The notes beneath the pieces are model-generated. The model ran no database searches, was not told where the DNA came from, and worked only from the letters and a program-made list of their open reading frames with translations. Below are positions 43,126 to 52,534 of a stretch of 64,000 bases of DNA, one piece after another. The translations under genes were made by a program, and so were the position numbers. The number at the start of each line of letters is the position of its first letter. Position 1 is the stretch's first letter. Origin of the DNA: Cercospora beticola (lineage: Eukaryota; Ascomycota; Dothideomycetes; Mycosphaerellales; Mycosphaerellaceae); assembly GCF_033473495.1 (NCBI RefSeq), contig NC_088943.1, positions 1,530,001 through 1,594,000 of the forward strand, in the 5' to 3' direction.

Positions 43126-44403
43126 ATATAGTTTAGTCTCTTAGCGTTATTTATACCTTAATCGCTAATTCTAATTATAGTAGAGGTAGTTAGAGGTATT
43201 AGTTTTATTAGAATAAGCGTTATAAGTATCTAATTAAGAGAGTAAATTAGTATCTAACTATATAGTAATTAGTATAGAACTTCTTCTACTATTATACCTT
43301 CCTCGCGTCTATAGTAGCGTACGCTAATACCTCTATCTATAATAACTATTCTAGTAGATTATAATAATTACTTTACTAAATTATTTTAAGTAGAAGTAGT
43401 AGAGCTTTTAAATAAGGTAAATATTACTAAGTTTAGAGCCTTATAGCGAAGAATTACTAGTCTAGAAGACTAGCTAGTATAAGTATTTAAATAGATAAAG
43501 GATAAGGTAATCTACTATTTATACTATATAGAAACTATACTAATAACTAGAGAATAAGAAGTATTCTAGTCTATACTTTATATAAGAATAATATATATTA
43601 GAAGAGCGTTTATTAGTTATACTCTTAGTATTCTTCTTATAGTAGTAGAACTAGTATATCTTACTATATTTCTTCTAGATATATATTAGTTAATAGATAT
43701 CTAGAAACTAGTAAGTATTTAGTAGTATAGCTTTTAATATTATATAGCTATTTAAGTAGAAATCTATACTATTATTATCGCGGGCCTACGAAGTTCTATT
43801 ATATACCTCTACGTAGTCGTAGATAGAAATAGATAGCTTCGGCTATACTAGCAAAGTATAGAGCGGCTAGATATCTATAGAGATAGGAAGAAAGCAATAA
43901 AAAAAAGTCTAGAATTTCGACCTAGAGAGACTAGAGAGCTCCTAAGAATATAAAGACGACGCTAGCGTAGTATAACTACTATAAGATTCTAATACTCGAC
44001 TACGAGATAGCTCTTCTAGGTAGTAAATACTACTATAGGTCTAGAGGCTAGAGTAGTAACCTAGGCTCTAAATAGGCTAAAGAGAAGGAACTAAGTATAC
44101 CTAAAAGAAAGCTTTAATAAGAAAAAGTAAGAATAGTAGAAATAGAAGAAAGGAATAATAGTACTTCTATAAATACTAGGATAATTAGCTACTAGGAGCC
44201 TTTTATCTAAATAGAAGACTCTAAAGTAAACTAGTCTCTATACTCTAGAGCTCTCTAGAAACTTTAAGTCTAAAGGTAGAAGATCTAATATAAGCTATCT
44301 AACTCTATACTACACTTAGAGCTATCTATAAAGATACCTACTATTCTAGATATTCTATAAAAACTAGAATTTCTCTAGATATAGGTTATATAACTAGGTA
44401 CTA

Positions 44404-44831
44404 AGGAAAGTTAAAATCTAAGTAGGATTTATATAGAGAGATACCTACTCTAGGAACTAGTAAGAAAAAGTTAGGTATAGGATTAATATAGATACTAGTA
44501 TAGAGATAAAGACTATATATATAGGCTAGAGTCTCTAAGCTAGTAAGTAAGAGAATTAGACTCCTAAGTAATAAATAATATAAGAAATAACTAAGGAGAA
44601 CTATATTATAAAGGATCTAATAAACTATTAATTAAACTATCCTAAGGAGAACTAGAAACTATAGAAGTAGTAGGCTATATAGAGCTTACTATAAAATATA
44701 AAGATATAAGAAGGTTTTTCTACTAGAGTACTAGTATAAGAGCTTTTCTACCTACGAAAAATATAGGGCGTACTACTTACTCTAGTTAAAAGAGGTAGAC
44801 CGGCGTATAAGAATTATCTATCTATCTATTA
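44404..44831 (+). repeat. LINE 3'-terminal repeat, forward copy A
   Basis: About 430 bp starting AAAGTTAAAATCTAAGTAGG and ending in a short (ATCT)n tail. It matches 47794-48230 in the same orientation with scattered, mostly transition-type differences, and its end is also found inverted at about 45066. The shared tail repeat is what 3' ends of non-LTR elements look like. Confidence 0.8.
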
Positions 44832-45065
44832 TTATCGCGTTTTAGTTCTAATATATACTAGCTATTACTATATCGCTTTACTAGCTTCTTTAAGTAAATA
44901 TTCGTAGTAGAGTATTTCCTATTTCTATTTTAGATATAATAGCTATTTAGAATTATTCGGAGGTTTAGTATTATTCGGAACTTTAGAATTTAGAGTCTTA
45001 GAGTCTTCTAACGACTATTAATCTAAAAATAAATCCTACTATTCTACTAAATTTATAGTCTCTAA

Positions 45066-45225
45066 ATATAAATATAGATAGATAATTCTTATATACTAGT
45101 CTACCTCTTTTAACTAGAGTAAGTAGTATACTCTATAGATTTCGGTCGAGAGAAAAGCTTTCGAAAAACTCTTATATATCTTTTTATTTATAGCCTATAT
45201 AGCTACTTCCTTCGCTTCTATTTTC
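45066..45225 (-). repeat. LINE 3'-terminal repeat, inverted copy
   Basis: Starts with the reverse complement of the (ATCT)n tail (ATAGATAGATAATTCTTATA), then CTACCTCTTTTAACTAGAGT, the reverse complement of the end of copies A and B. Similarity becomes patchy after about 80 bp. It marks the 3' end of the minus-strand element whose reverse transcriptase lies to its right. Confidence 0.75.
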
Positions 45226-47330
45226 CTTCGGATAATACTAGGTATCTAGTAAGTCCTCCTTTTACTAGACTCTATCCTTCCTTTTTTTTCTTCTTTTATT
45301 CTTCTATACCTTTTCTCTTATAAGTAAGAATTAGTTTAGGACCTCTTCTTAGATAAGCTACTTTACTACTATATATAGCTCTCTCTTTATATTAGCTAGG
45401 TCTTTCTAGTTTATAGATCCCTCTATCTAGAAAAGTAGATATCTTCTCTTATTCTATTTTAAGTAGAATATATATATATATATATTTTAGTATCTTATAC
45501 CTCTACCTATATTCGTAGTCTAGTATAAATCCTAGGACTCTCCTTTTAGTAAAGTATTACTTTATCCTAATATACTCTATTTTTAAGAGTATAATTATTA
45601 TACTCTCTAGTCTAGTAAGTCCTTTATATAGAGTTAGTCTAATAGTAGAGGAGGTAGTCGTTTTCTATACTAGTAGTTATTTCTCTTCTACTCTTACTCT
45701 TCTCTTTTCCTTATTTCTTTTCTATTTTCTATTCTACTAGTATTTAGCCTACTATACCTTATAGCTTAGATATATCTATATTATTATTTCTTAGCTTTAT
45801 ACTATTTAGAGGATTTCCTTCTATTTAGTTTAAGTTAGTATTATAAGTTGCCTAGCTCTCTTTCTTACTTATACTTATCTTTTAATCTCTCTATATCTAT
45901 CTTTAATATACTAGTATATAAGTTAGGTATCTTGCTTTTTAGATACTTACCTAGCTAGGTCCTAAGTATATAAATAGAAAGAAGTAATATTTGCTTCTCT
46001 TTCTAGAATAGCTATTATAACTAACTTATATACTCCTATAATATTCTTTAGAGCCTCCTTCTAGATTTTCTTAATAGATTTAGTAAGGTTCCTATAGTAG
46101 CTTTATATACTCTCTAAGTTAGACTAGACTTAGTAGCTAAAAGTAATAGCTAGTCTTACTACTACTATATAGAGATACTTTACTTTTTAGAAAGATACTC
46201 TCTATATAGACTTATATAGTCTCTAAAGTAATTATATTTAGTAGGCTCCCTTTTCTACTACTTATTTAATATATAGGCTCTATTTAAGTTTAGTATTTAC
46301 CTATACTCTTAGAAGTCTAAGTAATAGTAGTAGTTCTCTATTAAATCTCTAGATTTAGACTATAGCCTTAAGGTTATACTTCCTACTCCTAGTAAAGTAG
46401 ATTAGCTAGTATTTCTATAGTATAAATTCTACTCTATATCTCCTTATCTATTCTTTATATTTCTAGTAGGCTTTCTTAAGTTACTTATAGTTATCCTCTA
46501 TTAATATACTATATATAAGAATATTAGAGTTATCTATAAACTCTATTACTAAAGTAGTCTCTTTATATAGTATTAGAAGTAGAATAGAAGTAAAGAAAAG
46601 AAAGAGGATTAGAGATAGAGTAGAGCCTTAGGGAATTCCTATATTTTAGAGCTTTAGTTAGTCTATAAATTCTCTAAGCTTTAGGTAGGTAGTCCTATCT
46701 TAGAGAAATAATTAGATAAAGCTAATAGTATAGTCTAGGAAACCTTTTATTCTAATATTATAAAGTAGCCTCTAGTAGAAGACCTTATTAAATACCTCTA
46801 AGATATTAAGGTAGAGTATAGATACTATAGCTCCTAGCTTAGTTTTCTAGATAGTTCTTACTTATTTAGTAATAAGGTCTAATACTAAAGTAGTAGACCT
46901 ACTAGGCCTAGTACCTATTTATTCTTCTAGAAGAAGCTTTCTTTCTTTAGTTTTTTTAGATATTCTTTTAGTAACTATAGCTTCTAGGACCTTTACTATT
47001 ATATTAAGTAGAGTAATAGGTCTATATACTCCTAGCTTTAAGTAGTCTAGTTTCTATAGTTTCCTAAGTACTACTATTATAGAGTACTTAAAGGCTTTAG
47101 AGTAGTATACTATCTTTAAGTATATAGTAAAGAGTTTAGCTAGGATTAGAGTAAGTTATTCTCTATACTCTTTAAGTAAGAGGTTTAGTATTTAGTTAGG
47201 TTCTAGAGCCTTATTACTAAGTAGTTTCCTAAGAACTCCTTCTACTTTGTTTAGCTAAACTTTAACTAAATAGAGAATTATATTCTATAAGCTAGTATAT
47301 CTAGGTATTCTCTTATATTAAGTAGGAGTT
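45066..47330 (-). mobile_element. RIP-mutated non-LTR retrotransposon (Tad1/I-like), reverse transcriptase fossil
   Basis: On the minus strand the expected reverse-transcriptase motifs follow in order. Near 47200, SNKALEPN then a stop then ILNLLLK stands for the K-APGPDGIPN-LLK block. At 46862-46940, LLLEE, a stop, IGTRPSRSTTLVLDLI stands for EEQ-G-RPGRSTT. At about 46618-46640, GIP, a stop, GSTLSLILFLFF stands for GIPQGSPLSPILF. At 46511-46540, FIDNSNILI stands for the F-DD-N-L catalytic box, with one Asp read as Asn. Stops replace Gln codons and Pro is read as Ser or Leu, as expected from C-to-T change. The 3' end is at about 45066; the 5' part, including any endonuclease domain, was not found. 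Confidence 0.85.
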
Positions 47331-47793
47331 AGTTAAGTTAGTTAGTATCTTAGGCTATAAAGTCTTAGAAAGTATAGTAGAAAAAATATAAACGTACTCT
47401 ATATTATAGTTCTACCTACCGAAGAGTCGACCGACTAATCGAAGTCGGGTAGGTATAGTAGCTAAATAGAGTACCTATTAGGTAGACGCCGGGCGCTCTG
47501 CTACTACCTACTCTATACTCTATCGCGCTCTATAATAGAGAGCGCGAGAGTACTATAAAGTAGATAGCTAAGGACTAGTAAGTCTTATTTATATTTAATA
47601 GTAATAAGTATCGCCTCTCTAGATAGTTATTACGTATAACTTACTATTCTATCTTACTAATTAGAATTAAGTAACTCTTCCTACTTCGTTGCCTTCCTCT
47701 AGACTACTCGATAAGCTTAAACTCTAATTGAGCTTAAGCTTCTACTTAGTAAGATCTTAGGTTATTAGCCTAGCGCCGATAAACCTAATAATA

Positions 47794-48230
47794 CTAAGAA
47801 AAGTTAAAATCCAAGTAGGATTTATATAGAGAGATACCTACTCTAGGAACTAGTAAGAAAGAGTTAGATAAAAGTTTAATATAGATACTAGCGAAGAGAC
47901 TAGAACTATATATATAGGCTTAAGTCTCTAAGCTAGTAGATAAGAGGATAGAGCTCCTAAGTACTAAGAATATAAGAAATAACTAAAGAGAACTACTATA
48001 AAGGATCTAAACTATTAAGATAATATAAATTGCTCTAAGAAGAACTAGAAACTATAGAAGCGGCAGGCTATATAGAGCTTACTATAAAATATAAAAATAT
48101 AAGAGAGTTTTTCTACTAGAGTACTAGTATAAGAGCTTTTCTATCTACGAAAAATATAGAGTATACTACTTACTCTAGTTAAAAGAAGTAGACTAGTATA
48201 TAAGAATTATCTATCTATTTATTTATTTAT
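47794..48230 (+). repeat. LINE 3'-terminal repeat, forward copy B
   Basis: Same orientation as copy A and similar over about 430 bp, including TAGGATTTATATAGAGAGAT and the block before the tail. It ends in ATCTATCTATTTATTTATTT. It keeps a few CA and TG sites (for example CCAAGTAGG near 47811), so it may be slightly less mutated than copy A. Confidence 0.8.
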
Positions 48231-48257
48231 TAAACTATCTTATTTTTACTACTATTT

Positions 48258-48299
<42 letters not shown>
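48258..48299. repeat. (CTA)14 microsatellite
   Basis: Fourteen uninterrupted CTA units inside the RIP island, just after LINE copy B. It explains the long open frame on the minus strand here (a run of Val), which is not a gene. Confidence 0.95.
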
Positions 48300-48630
48300 T
48301 AGGCGCTAATATTATATCTATATATTCGTATAGAATATTATTATTAGAATCTAGCTCTTTATTTTTATTAGTACTAGTTATACTATTACTAGTAAAAGAT
48401 ATTAATAAAATATTATCTATATAGCTACTAATATTATTAAGGTCTAGAATAGTAGTATAATTAGGCAGATCGGAGACTTCTAGCAAGTTCGTATAGATAT
48501 AAGAAGGTAGCTAGAATAACTAGAATATACTATAAATAGCTACTATAGCGACGAACGACTACCTTCTATAAGAATAACGATTTTATACTAATACTACCTA
48601 CGACGCGATAATCGAAGTATAGACCTCGAA

Positions 48631-49298
48631 CACGATCTAATTAGCTATAAGCCCCTGCAAAACCATCGCGCGGAAGGTCTTACGCGAGAATCAGAGTTGA
48701 CGCTACCAGACGTTCAAATCACCTTCCGTAAACGAAGGGATGCCCCAGCACTCATCTTGCATCCATCCGAAATCCTTCCGTCGCAAAGATATCTCGCATT
48801 CGCGTCTCTGACTCGAAGCTTCAACTATCAGAACCTCTATCTCTACAAAAGTTGCTCCGCTGTGCCGTGTGGTATGGAGCTTGTACACACGCCCACTTCA
48901 AGAAAGCGTGAAAACGCTTGAATGCTGCACGTAAGGTAGCACCAACGTGGAGCAAGCTCACGACAGGCTTGCTTGTTCCTCCGAAACCATGCCTTTGAGG
49001 CGCCCTTCCAATGTGAAGGATTCTGGCGTTGTTGGCTGTGCAAGCGACCATGCGCACGAAGTTTGGTGCGGTGTATGTGCGTAGCTTACCAACTGGCCAG
49101 GCTTCAGTAGTAGGATCGTGATTGTGCGCACATGCACAGATATGCCTGGACGAAGATGGAATGTGTATATCATCTTCTCCTCCCGCCCTCAGTCTGCTTC
49201 CAGCTCAGGCACTCAACGCACTGCTATTGACTATCGCCAGGAGCATTCTTGACACACAAGCGACCGCAAGCCGGAGCCAACTCACTAAAACTCACATC
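48631..49298. other. Right flank of the repeat island
   Basis: About 670 bp of normal composition between the island and the SDR gene. No gene supported. The SDR frame is open back to 49122, but homology starts at 49299. Confidence 0.4.
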
Positions 49299-50093
49299 AT
49301 GGCCACAACTCCCAACAAGACACTTGCCTTCTTTGGCGCAACAGGCGGCTGCGCAGGTACATGTCTAGCACTCGCTCTCAACGCCGGATATCACTCCACA
49401 GCGCTCGTGCGAACACCTCAAAAGCTGAAGGACGTCCTCAAAACCAAGAACGTCAGCGAAGACACTATAGGCAAATACCTCACCATCCTAGAAGGCAACG
49501 CCACCGATCCAGCCGGCATTCGACGAACCATCGCGCCCGAAGACAACGGAGGTCGAATAGTAGACATAATCATCAACGGCGTCGGAGCAGCACCAAAGCT
49601 ACAATGGAGTCTTCTCAAACCCGTAACAATCGACCAACCTACTCTCTGCGGAGATGTCACAGCCGCAATCCTGAAAGTCGCGCGAGAGCTCTCAGCCTCC
49701 TCGCCAGCTTCACGAAAACCTCTCTTCATCAACGTCTCCACGACAGGAATTCCAAGCGAAGGCAAGCCATGGGATGTTCCAGTCAAATTCACCTGGTTGT
49801 ACCACTATGTTCTCCAGCAGCCGCACGAGGACAAGAGGCGGGTGCAGGTATTGGTCAAAGAAGATTCGAAATCTGAGCAGTCTGGAATCGGATCGTATGT
49901 GTTCGTGAAGCCGAGTTTGTTGATGGATGGGCAGGCGTTGGGTTTGGGCAAGGTGAGAGTCGGGACTGAGGATCAGCCTGAGATTGGGAATACGATTCGA
50001 AGGGACGATGTCGGGCGGTTCATGTTCGAGAGGTTGGTGAAAGAGGACCTGAGGACGGAATGGAGGAATACCAGCTTGACGATCACGTACTGA
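49299..50093 (+). CDS. NAD(P)-binding Rossmann-fold protein, atypical SDR (NmrA-like)
   Basis: A single exon of 264 residues from the ATG at 49299; the frame is open further upstream, but the protein start MATTPNKTLAFFGATGGCAG places the dinucleotide-binding GxxGxxG immediately at the N-terminus, as usual. LVRTPQKL follows strand 2, where an Arg commonly selects NADP. FINVSTTGIPSEG and YVFVKPSLLMDG fit atypical SDRs of the NmrA/isoflavone-reductase group, and RRDDVGRFMFERLV is the usual C-terminal regulatory helix. A catalytic Tyr-x3-Lys is not obvious, so it may be a redox sensor or a reductase; the substrate is unknown. Composition changes from C-rich (49681-49740) to G-rich (49921-49980). 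Confidence 0.85.
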   Translation: MATTPNKTLAFFGATGGCAGTCLALALNAGYHSTALVRTPQKLKDVLKTKNVSEDTIGKYLTILEGNATDPAGIRRTIAPEDNGGRIVDIIINGVGAAPKLQWSLLKPVTIDQPTLCGDVTAAILKVARELSASSPASRKPLFINVSTTGIPSEGKPWDVPVKFTWLYHYVLQQPHEDKRRVQVLVKEDSKSEQSGIGSYVFVKPSLLMDGQALGLGKVRVGTEDQPEIGNTIRRDDVGRFMFERLVKEDLRTEWRNTSLTITY

Positions 50094-52534
50094 GTCCAGA
50101 TGTACAGAAGGACGGTCTTCAAATGGCGTTGTGATCTGTTAGACTTGATCAGCATAACAGAGCGTACAAATTCTAATCACTTCTTTCGAACAACGTCTCA
50201 GCCGCGGTATACCCAAAAGATAGTAACAATATCCCCTCGCACCTCCCTTCGATTCGGCCATTCCGAGTCGAGGCAACACAGCATGTCGGCAAGCGACGAT
50301 GATGATGAGAGCACTTGCGATCTACAGAAGCGAACCAATCCCCGATGATGATACATCGTCATGACCTTCCTCGATCACAACAATCATCCAGTTCAGCCGC
50401 TCAGGTATACCGGCTTTTCCGTGCTTGGCGGACATCCAGTAGCTGCCGTTCATGAGGATGCCATCGAGCAGCCTTCGTTTAACGAAGAAGGGTGGAGTTC
50501 GAGTGTTGGCATCATTCTCGCTTGCGCAAGAATCGGCTGCGCTACGGCGGGTGGAGATCTGAGAGTGAAGTTACCGGGGGCTTGTCGATAGGGCTTCACG
50601 ATACCCACTAGGGCTTCATACCGCTTGAACCGGAACACGCAGAAATGTCTTTTTTGTTTTTGGCGGCTTTTCAGGAGCTCAAGCACACGTAGGGATGCCT
50701 CGTCACGGAGATGGCACTCCTCTTTGGAGTAATCGCACGAAGTGTAGCCAACCGCAGGTCGTGAATTGTTCAGCCTGTGGTCCACGTCCACATTGCGCGG
50801 GTAGTAGTGGTCGCACGTGATCCCTAAGATCGAGTTTCCGCTGCACAAGTGTCGCCGGCAGACGTCTGCCGTGCCGTGCATTCGGCATCTCGTGTACGAA
50901 CTATGCCGCGCGAAAGTTCAGGCATACAGAAGACGAACTGCAAATATGTCCAGAAAAGCCACCGGGCTCGACTGAGCTTTGCCCGCAACGCATCTCTTCG
51001 AGATTATTGCCTGTCGCGTCGAGCGGATGTTCCTTGACCGTGATGGCTTGCTGTTCGCTCCATGGAACAATAACACTACCTTTAGTCATCGCAAAGACGG
51101 CAAGTACACGAGAGCCTTGAGAGGTACGCGGCACGCGTGGCACCTCAAATCATCTCCTCAAAGACTGTTCTTCCGTGGACCTGTTGTTCCGGCCGGTTGA
51201 TGCGTGAGGGGTGCCCGCTGCGCAGATGTCGTGAACCCAATGTGATGAACCAAGACCACCAAGTGCTCTTGTTTTGCATACATTATGCCTCGAGATCGTC
51301 GAGCTCCAGCCGCCAGTTCTGCCGTATTATCCCCATCTCGTATTGCTCGTTTGTACTTCTTTCCCGCGCACAACGGCGCCCATCCTTTCCATTCACGGCC
51401 TGCAGGCAAAACCGGGCGCTGATCTTGAGCATCTGTCCAAGCCCTACCACGGCTCGGGTGGTATGCAACTTCCACTTTCTTACGTCGCGGCGGTCGAGCG
51501 AAGTTTCCCCTTGGTACGCTGCCCAAGAGAAGCTATTCGGAGTCCGCGGCTCACTCGCGCCTGATCACGGCGCGACTGCGAGTGCGCGCGCTTCGGGACG
51601 CGTAGAAAATGTTTAGTGAACGCTTCGTGTGACGACAGCCAGGACGTGTGGTCTCCATCAGTGCAAGGATTGTGTGCTGGCGAGTGGCGCCAGTCGGTCG
51701 GAGTGGGCGGTGATTCCGCAGAGAATGCTGAGACTCGAAGACGTGATTAATGATCGTTGCGACAGGCGGTGCAGCAAGAACGCGAAACACGCGTTCAGCG
51801 ACGGCGCCGAACATGTCCCACTTACAAAGGTAGGAGCCCTCCGTTGCCGATGGTGAAGGCGATGAGGAAGGGCGATGATGAAGATTCTTCTCCAATCACG
51901 GGCACAAGCCAGTGAACTGATGAAAAATGAACTCGTCGCAGTGACGAGGGTGGCCATCAAAAATTGCGCCAGCTGAGCCCCCGAAGGAGATCAGATCCAG
52001 TCAGCCACCGCGCTGTGCAATGCAGGGCCTTCTGAATGGCTCTGGTATTCATGTGCACCAGATGCCCCAACAAGGTCTGCGATGTGTTAGTTTGATGTTC
52101 TCAAGTGTTGGGTCAGATTGGGGTCAACTCACAAGTATGAAGAAGAAAAGGAAGAGTTGGAAGGGGAGGGCGAATCTTATAGTCCAGACGCGGCTAGCGG
52201 GAAGCGGGAATTAGTCAGCCCGCGACACGAGTCAGGTGCGATCTCCAAAAGTGAGCTGTCACATGAATATCTTGGCATCAACCATTTCCATTGTTGCTCT
52301 TTCTTCAGTTTGATGTCAGCTCTTCGGGTTTCCGCTGTCTGCAACAATCACAGCAGGAATAACAGAAAGCTTTTTCTGTCACCATGATTTTTGCTCACAT
52401 GCCATGGCGAAACCCGTCCCGAGGCAACAACACGTCGAAGAATTATCACGAAATCACGGCCGTCCGAAAGGGCAACTCCACTCCTGCTGCTCGCAATGCG
52501 ACGCTTCGAGCGTCGCCTTTTGCTTAGCTTTCTC
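50094..52534. other. Gene-poor region, 2.4 kb
   Basis: No gene I can support. The best candidate is a minus-strand frame at 50450-50881 with an ATG and 143 residues (several Cys in its first third), but it shows no family motif, no signal peptide and no intron evidence. Other frames at 51137-51616 and 51551-51895 overlap on opposite strands. Confidence 0.4.

Larger units (their letters stand above)
43126..48630. mobile_element. RIP-degraded transposon island
   Basis: 5.5 kb of AT-rich sequence made mainly of TA, AG, CT and TT steps. By eye CpA and TpG are nearly absent over kilobases (rare exceptions near 45849, 45933, 45992, 47248, 47499, 47690 and 48063), while CpG is still found (GCG, TCG, ACG). 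Loss of CpA/TpG to TpA is the signature of RIP, which acts on repeated DNA in the premeiotic phase of ascomycetes. No frame of useful length survives. The content is at least three pieces of one non-LTR retrotransposon family (listed separately). Both edges are sharp against normal sequence. Confidence 0.93.

Noticed and set aside
43126..44403. Possible LTR retrotransposon or DNA transposon in the left part of the island
   Set aside because: No long terminal repeats or inverted termini seen; the segment leads into LINE copy A and is better explained as the body of that copy.
47520..47550. Perfect 8-bp hairpin (CGCGCTCT with AGAGCGCG, 7-nt loop)
   Set aside because: Lies in the RIP island with reduced alphabet, where short inverted repeats are expected; no terminator or RNA gene context.
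48235..48486. Open frame on the minus strand with a long Val run
   Set aside because: Produced by the (CTA)14 microsatellite within RIP-mutated DNA; no protein features.
50450..50881. Minus-strand frame of 143 residues with several cysteines, possible small secreted protein
   Set aside because: No signal peptide, no homology I recognise, and cysteines are confined to one part; kept only as a note in the gap entry.
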